Shown: positions 8,115 through 18,724, counted from the first letter of the stretch. The stretch: DNA of 21,945 nucleotides from Priapulus caudatus (GCF_000485595.1 NW_014578032.1:30986-52930), one strand, 5' to 3'. The notes: generated from the sequence alone by a model not told the origin. A program made the numbers and translations.

Positions 8115-8164
8115 CAAGAGCGTATTAAGAAGGCTCACGATAAAGCCTTCTTTATACGCTCTTG
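8115..8164. mobile_element. Small palindromic hairpin element, family of 963
   Basis: The left arm CAAGAGCGTATTAAGAAGGC starts at 8115, the loop is CACGATA (8136-8142), and the right arm ends CTCTTG at 8164. The 21-base arms have one mismatch. The flanks are TATATATATA on the left and ATATATATTTA on the right, consistent with insertion into a TA-rich target. It shares the arm core with 963-1025. Confidence 0.7.
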
Positions 8165-9401
8165 ATATATATTTACCGTACTTCAGTCTTCCGGCACTTA
8201 TTTGCATCAAGCAACATGAATTTTAGCTATATTAACGTGATTTAAGCCCTGCTTGTAGGAAAAAAGGCATCTAAAGTTAGAATGTGCCATTTTCTTGTAG
8301 TGATATTCTACTCTTCTTATTGATATTCTATATGATATTCTATAGATTCTCCTATATTGTTCTCTTTACATATTAAGTTGAAATATTTAAAAATTAAGTT
8401 TAATAAAATAAACTCTTAAGAAAATGAGTTTCATTTATGTTTTTTGCTCATGTGACATAAAATAATAATAATAAATATATATATAAAATTAAACACAAAG
8501 GGAGATTAAGACGAAAATTACCAAAAATCATAAGGAAATTTAGTCGTGGGTGAATGAAATTTTGTGATAAAGACTCGAGGGTGAATGATACTGGTGTAAA
8601 GTGTGGTTTGCTGATGTTAGAAATAGTAGTTGGGTGATTAGAAGTCGCGACGAGTTGGTTGCATAATGGCAGTTAGTCGCGGCAGCCGCGTTTGACTGTA
8701 GTATGGATGATGGAGCACTGAAAAGCCGGTTGAGAGTCAGTTTTGTGCAATGATTGTGTGCACGGGCTGTGGTTTTGTCCACCTGCGCTGCGATTGATTG
8801 CTTTGGTTTACTAGAAACGTGGAAATGGAATGTTCTTTGTTGAAAGAGGAGGACGACGCAAGTGTGGCAGGTCACGCGGATCGTGCTCTGCCTGCGCACG
8901 CACGGGGTGCGACTTTTGAGAAACAATAATTACGTATTTGGGCAGTATTTGCTAAAACACAACTGCCTTGGCCTTTGGAGTTTCCCTTCTCATGCTCAAC
9001 ACAAAATCCACTTCTTGAAACGGGTAACATCACCGCTTCGTTACACTGGAATAGCTTAGGAAGCACGTACTGCTCTAGGGCACAGACACTTGTGCGCAAC
9101 ATACTCCAGCAGCTGTGAGCTCAACAACCGCGGACGTCCGGATACCTTACGTAGATTAGCACGCAGCAACACAAAGCCGTCCTTCATTCATTCATTCATC
9201 ATGAACGTAATGTCGTCGTGAGCTGTCGTTATATAGTTCACTGCCATCATTATGTAGAGCTGCGCGTACGGCAGTATATGAGTACAACTACCATTAGACA
9301 CCGCTCACTCTGGTGTTCAGCCGTTGCTCGTTGAGAGAAAGTGAGAGCGAGGGATCGAGGGAGCTAGACGCAATCACAAGGTAAGGCTGTGCGTACTATT
9401 T
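8165..9401. other. Unassigned stretch with simple repeats, copy 1
   Basis: It holds TGATATTCTA repeats (8301-8345), a TAA/TA microsatellite (8460-8490) and an ATTC repeat (9184-9200). A minus-strand frame of 128 codons (8926-8540) is not conserved in copy 2 and has no family resemblance. Near 9229 a TATATAG string precedes AATCACAAG|GTAAGG (9381), which could be a plus-strand first exon and donor; this is speculative. Confidence 0.35.
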
Positions 9402-9540
9402 ACACGCACACACGCCACGCCCACGCACCACACACACACACACACACCCCCACACAACACACACGCACGCACGACGGCACAGCACCACTGGCACGCAGCA
9501 ACGCACGCACGCCACGCACGCCAGCACGACCACCGCCCGC
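9402..9540 (+). repeat. CA/CACG microsatellite, copy 1
   Basis: CACACA runs grade into CACGCACG units. The open frames across it are low-complexity His/Thr/Arg or Cys/Val strings. The partner is at 20075-20258 with a different unit order. Confidence 0.8.
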
Positions 9541-11070
9541 GAGAGATTGGTCTCAAAGGAATGTAATTAATAAAAATAGGGATGGTGATTCGGCTAGATC
9601 TAAGTTAACAGCAGAATGATGATCGTAGTTGCAAATTACTATACTAGACACTAACCAGTTACTATAGATTCTTGATTCTATGTAAGTAAACCACTACCTG
9701 AACACAACTCCCTACACCACGAAGCGTTCAACAGATGCATCTCACTATCATCATGAACACATCTTCACTAAACGTGTATAAATATGTTCGTTGCGTTATT
9801 ATACGCAAAAGGTCTTCCTTTTTATATATCAGAGCGTGCGTAAGGATGCAAATGACTGCGAACGAAAGTCGATCGCGACATAGAACTAGATTTCGAGGAC
9901 GTGAGACAATTCGGGTCACGTTACTTCCTTACCACGCGACGTCACATGCGACGTTGCGATTCCTAGTGAGGTCGGACAGCCGTAAAGAGTCAATATTAAG
10001 ACTAATTTTAAGACTAAAGTGTTTTATTCTGACCCGGCCCCTGGTTCTCACCATCAACGAATACGCCTGAAGGCTGTTGCTGAGAGGTAAAGGTTACACG
10101 ATCGACACGGTATGAAGCAAGGTGTACTCTCTACTAAAATGTATTCACTAGAGAGCAGAAGGGGCTAGAACGAGCAGACGGGACAGAGCGCGAGTGCTTG
10201 ACGTGCTGTAGGGCGAGCTGCTGGTATGTGATTCTAGTAGCCGTATATGCGCCATCTGTGTACGCAGAATAAAACCTCTTTATTATTTTTACATCATACT
10301 TGACGCCTGATATCTCTGCTTTGCTGAGCACAGAAGTCACATTTTCCACCATTTACAAGAGCTCTTAATATTATATTAAGTTATTAACAAGTTCATCACG
10401 CGAGCATTTCGTTGACTTTACATCTAAAGCTGGGTTTACACTATGAAGACGCTATCGACGAGATGACTTCAACGTCGAAGATTTTCTCACGTCGAAGTTT
10501 TTCAACGTTCTGTCAAAACGTCGGTACTCGAGAACTATAGTTATGACTTACTCGCGCCATGATACCTGTCGTAATGTGTGACTATCACACCAGCAAACTT
10601 AACACCAGACCGAGCTGCATTAAAAAGAACGTAGCCAGAGATGTTACGGACGTTCAACCTTCCAATCAGCTGAGTTCAAATAAGACGACACCACGAATCT
10701 CTTATGTTAGGCGTAATTGCATTTACAGGAAAACGTATACAACTTCAACCACAGGGTGCCAGCGCGAGCTTGGCAGGCCGAATGCAGCCTAAGTAGAGCA
10801 TCAACAGCGACCAAACTACGAATCAGCAGCCAAAATGCATTCTCCAGCGAGTAACATTGGGAGTGCGCTGCTTGCAAAAGTGCTATTGTAGAATTCATTC
10901 CAGTGTTACCGCTGGCGTTTGCCACCTTAGCAAAATGCGATGAATAACAGTGGCGATTTAGTACACTAAGTGGTGAATACAATTGGCGAATGATTTAACC
11001 GCCTCACAAAATAACGACTGAATAATTAAATTGTCAAATTGTAGTGTCATGTAAGTACTAACAATTTCGT
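9541..11070. other. Unassigned stretch up to the gap, copy 1
   Basis: No reproducible coding signal. At 10432-10540 GGGTTTACACTATG is followed by several CGTCGAAG/TTCAACGT motifs facing each other, possibly the end of another short element. GCGCCATCTGTGTAC at about 10249 resembles the GCGCCATCTACAGG motif near 877. Confidence 0.35.
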
Positions 11071-11095
11071 NNNNNNNNNNNNNNNNNNNNNNNNN
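11071..11095. other. Assembly gap of 25 Ns
   Basis: Exactly 25 unknown bases separate the two copies of the locus. The left side is the end of the repeat unit and the right side starts again inside its beginning. The fixed short length suggests a placeholder rather than a measured gap. Confidence 0.98.
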
Positions 11096-12122
11096 AAACC
11101 CCGATGCAGTTATGTAGCGATGTGTAAATATGGCTCAAAAATCTTTAACCGGCCAGCAAATCCTAATGCAGCACCGTTATTGTCTTGGCAATTTTAAACA
11201 TTAGCGCATTTTATTAGTGCATACGGTAGCAGTTGCATTTGTATTGTCATGTTACTCTGCATCGTGATGATAGATCTACGGTGATATGTTGTCTGGCAAG
11301 TGCAGTGTCTGACAGGAAGCAAAGCGATCGAAAGCATGTGCATGAAGAACACATTATTACACATAGAGTACACAGTAAGTTGTAGGAATTATAGAATGTT
11401 TCGATGAATAAACCACAGAGCCTATAATTATAAATTCCAATGCCTGATCTAGACATGGACTCTTGTCAATATTGCTCATGTTATTCATATGTACTGTTAA
11501 ACCCACGTGAACAAACACTATTATAGCAACTACTAAATATCACGTAAATATATAGTAATATACAATCTGGAAATAATCCAAAGTTAAGCGGGAAAAAGGA
11601 TTTACATTAAAATAAAATTTATCCAGATCTCATCTTGATGTAGATGAATAATTGTAGGTTTTAAACATCCAGGCGCCATCTACAGGCCGGCAATGTCTAT
11701 AAAAATATAACCTACGAGATTATATAAATCCATAGAAAACGATCACATGCGAATGCATACTGATCAAAGACATATACAAAAGGCATTAGCCTTTAAAGTA
11801 ATACGCCCGCACTTCTTTATATGCTCTTGATACTATCATATGGGCATGATTAAAAGCCAATTAAACCACCTAACAGGTAAGCACGCCAAGCAATCTGAAC
11901 GCTAAACACCCAGGTCTTTTTTATCCACTCTACTCCCAGCTATTTGCACCAGATAGTAACTACTGAATCATCCACTCTACGAGTAGTTAGCAGAACCGTC
12001 TACGATTAGAGATCAGTAACACTTCAGCATATCACACTGTAGGACTAGGTGGAACTTCATCACGCGCATCTCAACTCTACAGTATATCCAGCCCCCTGGG
12101 GGGGGGGAAATATGCAAAGTGC
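11096..12122. other. Left flank of copy 2, no gene seen
   Basis: The counterpart of about 330-1285, with many inserted bases. It includes a degraded version of the 963 hairpin at about 11760-11833 and the G/C homopolymer run at about 12091-12107. No stable frame is kept with copy 1. Confidence 0.5.
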
Positions 12123-12146
12123 CGTCTGTATCATATGCGCCACATT

Positions 12147-12417
12147 ATTGCCCGCCCATTTTTCGTGTCCTTGCCATCCTTTTGTGCCCACCCCCATTTT
12201 TTCCGTGAGCGCATGCTTTTTGCCCCACACTTTTTCGCTCATGCCAATCTTTGTGCCGATGCATGTGTTCACTGTCGAGCCCCATCTGTTTTGTGCCCAT
12301 GTTTTCACTGGTCGAGTCCATCTTTGTGCCCTCATGTTTCCACCGTCGAGCCATCTTTTGCCGCATGTTTTCAGCCGTCAAGCCATCTTTTTGCCCTCGA
12401 ACTTTCCCATTTAGCGT
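12147..12417 (-). repeat. Degenerate ~32-base minisatellite, copy 2
   Basis: Base-for-base the same as 1310-1580. It lies just beyond the stop codon of the copy 2 gene. Confidence 0.7.
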
Positions 12418-12497
12418 GGAGCACCCCTACCCCCAAAAAAGGTGAGCGCCCACCCCCCCCACCGAGCACTCTCGGTATTCTCAAGCCAGCTGTCACT

Positions 12498-12754
12498 TCA
12501 TGCCGCAGCAGTTTCCTGTCCGGAGTTACATCTGCCATCCGATACGACCACGACGAAATTCTTTCCGGGGACACGTCTGGGATCTGCCTCGTTCGAGCAG
12601 CGGCAGCGAGAGCGGCAGCGCCCGATGGCTCCACGCACCTTCCAGCGCCGCCGCTCGTAAAAGCTTCCAACATGGCGCTGATGATCTCCTCGTCCGTTAC
12701 GATGCACAATTCGTCCGACTAACCTGCCTGGCAGTGTAAAGGAACGTTGTTGAC
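12498..12754 (-). CDS. PLP enzyme terminal exon 6, copy 2
   Basis: Identical to 1661-1917, including both frame switches (at about 12716 and 12566). It ends ...NSGQETAAA and a TGA stop at 12498-12500. Confidence 0.8.
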
Positions 12755-15700
12755 CTGTGCGAGGAAAGGTTCACGCGTTATGCGGCGCCCACTCCCTAAT
12801 GCCTGGCGCCACAACTGAGCAACTTTAATTCAAAGCAGCAGTCCCCCTGCGCGAGCGTTAGCAATCGGCGCGTGTCTACAGAGGCTTTAGGAGTGAAATC
12901 CAGTGAGATTATAGAATCCAGTCCCAGCGTAGATAGCAATCTATCCAGGTAGAGGAGAGAATCCAGCCCAGCTAGATAGGAATCTAATCCAGGTAGGAGA
13001 GAATCCATAGCGTGAGGCTCGAGGCTAAGACATATGTATATATTATAGCTAGTATAACGGCATTTGAACTGATCCTGTGCCCCTGTCATGTTTCTTACAG
13101 TGTGTGGGTAATAATCAGTTGAGCAAAGCCCAGCTTAGCTATTGTCTCCTGCAAGGTGAAGTAGCCTAGTTAGGGTTCCATGGCGTTAGCTGAGAAATAC
13201 GTTCTAGGGGGGCAAAATTTACTGACTCAACTATGTTAATGAATGAGAGCGACGAGCGCAGCTTCTTCGATGGCGCAGCTCTTGATCGACGTCGACAGTG
13301 TGGTAGAGGTGGTGGGTCTGAGACAAGGCTTTCACGGATAAGTGACCAAAAAAATCACGTTAGCTGAACGAAGTCTGCTCTAGGCTGCATTGCCCTCGCT
13401 TCCACTGCTTTGACAAATTGCGATCCTCACACACACTTAATTTGTCATCACACACTTACTGGCTTACGTACCTGCAAATGGTGGTGCAAGCCCCGAGGCG
13501 ATTGTCTTCACGGGCATTGCTACGGGACAGCCATGCTGGAAACTCTGATACATGGTCTGAGCTGGAAGAGTGTAAAAGCTTCTATATCTACATAACAGTG
13601 ACTTAACAGTTACAGTAACATAACAGTAACATAACAGTAACATAACAGTTAACAGTAACATAACAGTGACTATTGAGGTACTGAAGTCCAGATAACATGT
13701 ACAGTGAGTATATCTATTACATAAATGTCAGAAAATACTGCAACTTGCTGTGACTGTTGCCCACACGCACATGCACACGCGCATGCACACACGCATGTGT
13801 AGTACGGCGTTTTAACTTTGAGATGGAGACATGGGGAATTTGGCACATTACTCATGCAAATGTTCAGGGACGGCCGGTGAAGGACCCAGAATACACTAGC
13901 TGCATAATTAAGAGCACACATAATTCAGCATGAACAGAATGCATTTCAGAATGGCATGAACACATTCTCTGTTTCTGTTTCTGCTGTAGTACGTTGCAGT
14001 ATCCAAAATTGGCATCGAGGCAACAGAAACAGCACCATCGCGATCGGCGCAGATCGGGCGGATCGGCACATCGGCAGATCGAGCGGATCTGGGGCAGATT
14101 GGGATCGAGGCACATTAACTTCAACAAGAAGGCGACGCGGTTTATCAAACGGCCTTCATTAGGCAGGCAACGTCAGTGGTGGTCGACGATTCTAACGGGC
14201 ACCATCGGACAATAGTCGCGGCCGGTCATTGTATCCACTACCCGCGTCATAAATTAATTTAAGACTAAAAAGGTCGCGGCGGGGATGCTGACGGCTTAGA
14301 AAGGACGGGTTTTGGTAGAAACGGAGGAGACGACTGCAACCTCTAACCGGCACGTGTACATTGTATTGACTGTGCTATTTATCCGTATTTATAATAAAAC
14401 TGTAGTTGTCACCGTTTATACAACTGTTACGTCCTACTGTCTACGTTCGAGATATTCATCACTACTCACGCACACACAAGTGCACACGCACATGCACACA
14501 CAAGTGCACACGCACACGCACACACAAGTGCACACGCACACACACCAACACACGAATATCCACACACATGCGCGCACGCACGCACACGCACACACACACA
14601 TACACACACTGCTTCCTTCTACACAGTTCAACCTACCCTTTTGTTACTCACATCCAGTGGGTTCCACGCCATAGAGTCTGCAGCTGGTGTGACCAGACAG
14701 CTTGATGGCAGCTGCTAAGCCTGCGAGGATGCCACCGCCTCCGACCGCACACACAATTATGTCCGCCATTCTGCAGTCCTCCAAGATCTCAAACCCGATG
14801 CTGCAGAGAGAGCAAGGTGGGGCTTAGAGACACGTGTCAATATTCCATGGTGCGAAGTTAACGGAATTCCACCAGCAAAAATTCTAAAAATTTGAATGTT
14901 ACAGGAGCATTTTCACAACGGCGATGTTAAATTTGACACATGATACATCAATGCTTTGGCTGGTATGCTTTTTGTCGCTTTGATTATAATCAATCTAGCA
15001 TACTCTATACATCAATCTCTGTAGAAATGTGGAGAAAGACACAGCATTGCGATCAACTATACATATATACTAGAATGTCCTGCAATGATGACAGATCATC
15101 AAACGAGTGAAGAAATGTCATGCCATTCTCTTCACATGCCTGTTCACACAAACCATCATCTCACGTCTTTGCTACTAGCTCCACCTCCATCCCAAATCCG
15201 CTGCAGGTACGTAGAAACAGATCAGGCGATCCTGCAAACTAATCATAGTGCACGCAAAGAATGGCATAGTAGTTAGTTCACACAAGAAGCAATAATATTA
15301 CTTACATTCCTTGCTCACCTCTATAAGTTCTATCCCTATATGTAGGCAACAGAGGTTGGCATCACAACCAATCCCTTCAATCCATCTGGCTGAGTGCATA
15401 GGCAAATGCCTTCCGTAATTTCCACCAGACATTGTTATAAGGCGTGATCCCTGTCCTTTACATTATCTGCAAAATTGGCCAACTGGTTGGCCAGCACCTC
15501 TGACTTTAAATGACCGCTGACAACACATAATTGACCACTATGACCAAACCAGATTAGAATCGTGTTCTTTCGTTCAAGCATTTTCCATTTGCTACATTTC
15601 CTACCTCATGAATCCTACTGCTCTACAAATATGGACAAACAGAAACTGACAGAGCGCCACGTGTGACGTTAAATAAACCCAAGCATGCAAATACGCGCCA

Positions 15701-16058
15701 TAAAAAATTAACACTAAAATGGTTTCAGGCTCTTCACGTTTAAATTGTGGCAAAACGACGTGCGCCCGCATTTCGATACAATTGTCTTGTTTCGCCTCAC
15801 TTCTAAGCTGTTGATCACAGAGACATTATCTATATAATCATAGGGCAGCGACCCTGTGGATTCGCAGTGCTCCTCCTATCTTTAAGGTGAAGGTGCATCG
15901 TGCATCCGGCAGTCAGCAATCTGCATATTATACAACATCGGTGTACGCCGACACAGGTGGACTGCTGCTCCACAATCACATAGTGCCTTCTTCAACTCCT
16001 CTAAATAACACGAGGAATGTTTGTGCATTCTGAAACAGAAACCATATCATGTTTCCAT
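12498..16058 (-). CDS. Serine racemase / threonine dehydratase-like PLP enzyme, six exons, copy 2 (broken reading)
   Basis: Same gene model as 1661-5348. Exons are at 16058-15854, 15516-15319, 15199-15071, 14800-14652, 13561-13472 and 12754-12498. Here exons 4 and 5 are clean and supply the tetraglycine loop and the following helix, while exons 1-3 carry 1-base indels; exon 6 has the same two compensating breaks as copy 1. With exons 1-3 from copy 1 the joined reading frame is 1023 nt. Introns 4 and 5 are 1090 and 717 bases, and all introns begin GT and end AG. The complementary damage argues that one intact gene underlies both readings. Confidence 0.85.
12913..13012 (+). repeat. ~44-base tandem repeat in intron 5, copy 2
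   Basis: Exact copy of 2076-2175, inside the identical island and within intron 5. Confidence 0.7.
13472..13561 (-). CDS. PLP enzyme exon 5, copy 2 (intact)
   Basis: The exon is 90 bases: CT completing a serine codon, 29 codons, then G. The acceptor is CACTCTTCCAG| and the donor GCAG|GTACGT, close to consensus. The product reads SQTMYQSFQHGCP and then VKTIASGLAPPFAG. It matches the family segment after the EP motif (A-TM---L--G-P) and the TIADGLAVP motif. Asp of TIADG is Ser here, and the partner copy also reads Ser. Confidence 0.88.
13605..13672 (+). repeat. 11-base tandem repeat (AACAGTAACAT), copy 2
   Basis: Unit AACAGTAACAT recurs three to five times within intron 4, about 45 bases upstream of the exon 5 acceptor on the minus strand. 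The copy 1 reading at 2775-2850 is blurred by indels. Confidence 0.7.
13673..14466. other. Middle of intron 4, copy 2
   Basis: It holds a GATCGG/AGATCGGGC minisatellite-like tract at about 14038-14106 and the GC-rich block with AAGACTAAAAAGG (14160-14345). No exon with family similarity lies here. Confidence 0.45.
14467..14610 (+). repeat. CA/CACG microsatellite next to the exon 4 donor, copy 2
   Basis: Regular CACACA with a higher-order AAGTGCACACGCACA unit repeated about three times. It ends some 40 bases from the exon 4 donor (14651), so the pre-mRNA has a UG-rich tract right after the 5' splice site. Confidence 0.85.
14652..14800 (-). CDS. PLP enzyme exon 4, copy 2 (tetraglycine loop, intact)
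   Basis: The exon is 149 bases: C completing AG|C, 49 codons, then T. The acceptor is CTCTCTCTGCAG| and the donor GAT|GTGAGT. It encodes IGFEILEDCRMADIIVCAVG, followed by GGGILAGLAAAIK and RLYGVEPTG. The four glycines should wrap the PLP phosphate. VEP carries the glutamate that in serine racemase is a metal ligand. The next positions read T-G-S-Q-T, lacking the Asp ligand found two residues past the family Ala. Confidence 0.92.
15071..15199 (-). CDS. PLP enzyme exon 3, copy 2 (frame-broken)
   Basis: Matches 4378-4508 with a few 1-base differences: an extra C in AAGACGTGAG, one A missing from GTGAAAGAG and one C missing from GATCCTGTC. The splice sites are recognisable, but an added G sits beside the acceptor, so the boundaries are approximate. 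Confidence 0.75.
15319..15516 (-). CDS. PLP enzyme exon 2, copy 2 (frame-broken)
   Basis: Matches 4622-4818. The acceptor and the GAG|GTGAGC donor are kept. Single-base indels break the frame between the lysine motif and the asparagine loop. Bases coding for SFK and SGGNYGK can still be read locally. Confidence 0.8.
15854..16058 (-). CDS. PLP enzyme exon 1, copy 2 (frame-broken)
   Basis: Matches 5150-5348. The ATG at 16058-16056 is present, but a TGA appears three codons on through an A/G difference. TTCTGTTTCAG at the possible acceptor (16030-16040) is unchanged. The unchanged acceptor beside a damaged start is mild support for the view that coding begins after it or further upstream. Confidence 0.7.
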
Positions 16059-16607
16059 AAATTTCATATTAAGTTAAAGTGATTAACGTCAGCGCCGGTA
16101 AATAGTACAAATTAAAAAAATATTTCCACTTTTTCACGAAAAAAGTATATTCTTGTCACTTTTATGTTACAATTAGCTGCATTATCTCCTAATTTATTCA
16201 TATTGTTCGATGTGAAATACACCGTGACTCATACAACCATTAGCAAGCCATAGTAAGCATACATTAACGGTCAAGAACATGTATTCAAATCGTCCAGGTT
16301 TTTTGGATTTTTAACGTATTTGAGAAACAATCTTATCAGGTAAGAATTGACGATACGTTAGTCAAGTTAGGTCTTACTTTAATGTACAAAAATGTCAACA
16401 AAAATTTGAGCAATTTTAGGCCATAGAAAATTCGTGACGTACCGGTAGTCAATTTAACCCAATACATAAATAAATAATAATAAACTAATAATATCATGCC
16501 TACCAAAAGCATATCATTTAATCAATTTTTTAATTACAAGAAAAATATACTATGTAATCATACTGGATATGGGTTGCGCTCATACTTCCCACAAGAACAG
16601 TGTCCAC
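16059..16607 (-). promoter_or_regulatory. AT-rich 5' flank of the PLP enzyme gene, copy 2
   Basis: Counterpart of 5349-5879, with the same order of A runs and a TAA-type repeat at about 16465-16490. No core promoter element can be fixed. Confidence 0.3.
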
Positions 16608-16866
16608 GCCCCCCCAAATAGGTCTATGTCCCCCAGGTACTGCCGAAGACGTACTGTTACGCGTCCGTATTCGAACGTACCCTGTAAGCTATCGATATGT
16701 AGGGTTAGGGTGGGAGTAGGCGTAGCGACTACCTAGACCGTAGTTAGTGGAATAGCGAGGTAACCGTCCGGCATATTAGATAGTACCAGGGTACGTTCCG
16801 GTATAACCGGACCGTACCCAAGGTACTTCCGGCAAGTTACCCTGGGGACCATAGACCGCTCTCAGC
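16608..16866 (-). mobile_element. Terminal-inverted-repeat element with 9-base target duplication, copy 2
   Basis: Same insertion as 5880-6140. The right duplication CAGTGTCAC is intact at 16867-16875. The left reads CAGTGTCCAC at 16599-16608, with one added base. A CCCCCC run replaces part of the left terminus. Confidence 0.8.
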
Positions 16867-17679
16867 CAGTGTCACAGATAGGCTTGTACTATAACTACAG
16901 TGAGTCTATAGCTCTTCTTTGAAACTTGAGCCTCCAAGGGCCTGTGGCATGATAAACAATAAATTGTGTTTATTTACAATCATTCTATTAATAAGACGAC
17001 CAAATTAAGTGCCTGTGCAGCTTGCTCCGGCACATAGTTTGCAAATAGTGTGCTATTGAGTATAGTTGTAATATTTATTATGACTAGAGCAATTATTTAC
17101 CTAATTTTGTGATACTCGCGTTAGCAACACAGCTGATTTGTGACATCTTGAACTGTAGCTCCAAGAAACGGTATTGCTAGGGTTAGAATACCACAAGCAC
17201 CACCAACTACTAATGAACTAGAATTTTGAGGGAATAAATATAAAATACAGAATACTAGTCTATATCACTAAGTAGTAGTACTAGTACTAGAAGTAGATGA
17301 GTAGATAATAGGGAATCCCCTAGGAAATGTACTTCTACGTTTGTATCGTAAATCTTCAGGACCGACACGATCAATCGATAGCAACTGATGGCCAATGATA
17401 ACGTGTAAAGCATGCGCAGCTGCCCAGGCGTCACCAATAGATACGGAGTCTTTTTACTGACGTTATACTCGTCCATAATGTCGCCACTCTAGAAATAATA
17501 TAATAGTTAGACCAACTTAGACAGAACAACTTATCATGGTATATATATAATAGTGTCTCTATATATTTCTATGGTCGTCATCATGGTCGTCATGATTCAA
17601 AATAGTTAAGGCACGAATGTACCCTAGCTACGACACAGGATCGAGAGCATGCACACGCAAAGTGTTTAAGTATGCAAAG
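16867..17679. other. AT-rich intergenic stretch, copy 2
   Basis: No confident gene. It lacks the 75-base segment present at 6416-6490. The minus-strand frame starting MDEYNVSKKTPYL (17476-17255) shares its first codons with the copy 1 frame and then diverges. Confidence 0.4.
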
Positions 17680-18213
17680 TGGTGAATACAGTAAACACCC
17701 GCATAAAAGAACCCGTGATTTTCTGTATCAGGCTGAAGAGGTTCTTATATATAGGGTACATAGTGAGAAATCAGCCTGAAGAGGTTCTTAAAGAAGTTCT
17801 TAATTTTTTTTTGGGGGGGGGGATATTGTGTACACTATCTAGGTAAAATTGGCTTTAATTAGTGAATAATTGACACTAATTAATTAACCAACTGCTTAAT
17901 ATTAGAAATTATATGTCTGTTTAAATTCATTTGAGTTAATTTATTTATCACCTTTAATTTACTTATCATATTAATCACAATGAAAGGTCAAATGCTGTGA
18001 AAATTTATTTGACTAATATAGTAGACAGTTTCCAATGGTGTAGCACACATACTTGGATTGCCACAGTTTGCTCTAATTTTCGGTATTTTGTTTATATAAG
18101 AACCTGTTTAATTTATTAGGCTGAAGAGGTTCTTATATAATAGGTGCTTTATTGGTCCAATTTCAGCCTGGAGGTTCTTAAAATCACGGGTTCTTTTATG
18201 CGGGTGTTCACCA
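17680..18213. mobile_element. ~535-base non-autonomous terminal-inverted-repeat element, copy 2
   Basis: Counterpart of 7034-7607. The ends read more cleanly here: left AAAAGAACCCGTGATTTT is matched by right AAAATCACGGGTTCTTTT, and internal copies of GGCTGAAGAGGTTCTTA are plain at about 17732 and 18119. Confidence 0.75.
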
Positions 18214-18572
18214 TTATGCATTCACCCAAGGGTGAATGAAATTAATGAAGAGGTAAATGAAGAGTGAAGCCTGAATGAAGCACGAAGGGTGATTGACTTA
18301 ATTTCCTCAGATATTTTATATTGTCTATGATTATTAACAATTTCTGGTAGACCGTCAACGTCACTTTGTTTCGTATTGTTATGAGGAAATCTGCTACAAT
18401 TTTTCATTTCTCGTAACTTCGCACGTTCTGTCAAACGGTCTAAAGAGAAATGAGAGAGGTTAAATAAAGCACCAATTTTTGTTTCTGACAACGCGCGCGA
18501 GCGAGAGCGAGCGAGAGGGGATCAAACAATTTATAACATGACAACACATGATCGAGATCGCCGTAGGCAACT

Positions 18573-18699
18573 ATTGAACTTTAAACTTATATTCGATGTT
18601 GCCAATTTACTACTTTTCTGAGATAGAACTAGATACATATAGTATCTAGTTCATCAGAAAATACTAAATTGGCAACACGAAGTAAAGTAAACGTCAAAT
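18573..18699. mobile_element. Palindromic element, copy 2 (imperfect reading)
   Basis: Counterpart of 7966-8088. The centre is ACATATAGT rather than a perfect dyad, and the arms differ by several single-base indels. TTGCCAATTT and AAATTGGCAA still face each other. Confidence 0.7.
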
Positions 18700-18724
18700 G
18701 TTATAGTTATAGTTATATAATAGT

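Larger units (their letters stand above)
330..11070 (+). repeat. Copy 1 of a ~10.7 kb direct repeat covering the whole locus
   Basis: From about 330 onward the sequence aligns in the same order and orientation with 11096-21790. The offset drifts between about 10.60 and 10.84 kb because of many small insertions and deletions. Landmarks in both copies are the hairpin at 963, six exons, the inverted-repeat element at 5880, the element at 7034, the palindrome at 7985 and the CA tract at 9402. Differences are mostly single-base indels and fall in exons as well as introns. This favours noisy reads or two haplotypes placed end to end over an old biological duplication. Confidence 0.9.
12123..13272. 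other. 1150-base island identical to 1286-2435
   Basis: Exact partner of the copy 1 island. At its right edge the string GCGCAGCTTCTTCGATG (13256-13272) is followed at once by a damaged echo, GCGCAGCTCTTGAT (13273-13286). That is how a clean contig end looks when joined to a noisy read without removing the overlap. Copy 1 has no echo. Confidence 0.85.

Noticed and set aside
963-8164. Hairpins as transcription terminators or a CRISPR array
   Set aside because: The repeats are inverted, unevenly spaced and eukaryotic in context; there are no regular spacers and no prokaryotic genes.
8540-8926. A 128-codon minus-strand frame
   Set aside because: The copy 2 counterpart has different frames and stops, and the protein shows no domain pattern.
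14312-14705. Long His/Thr-rich and Cys/Val-rich frames
   Set aside because: These are translations of a CA microsatellite. The same holds at 9374-9619 and 20010-20306.
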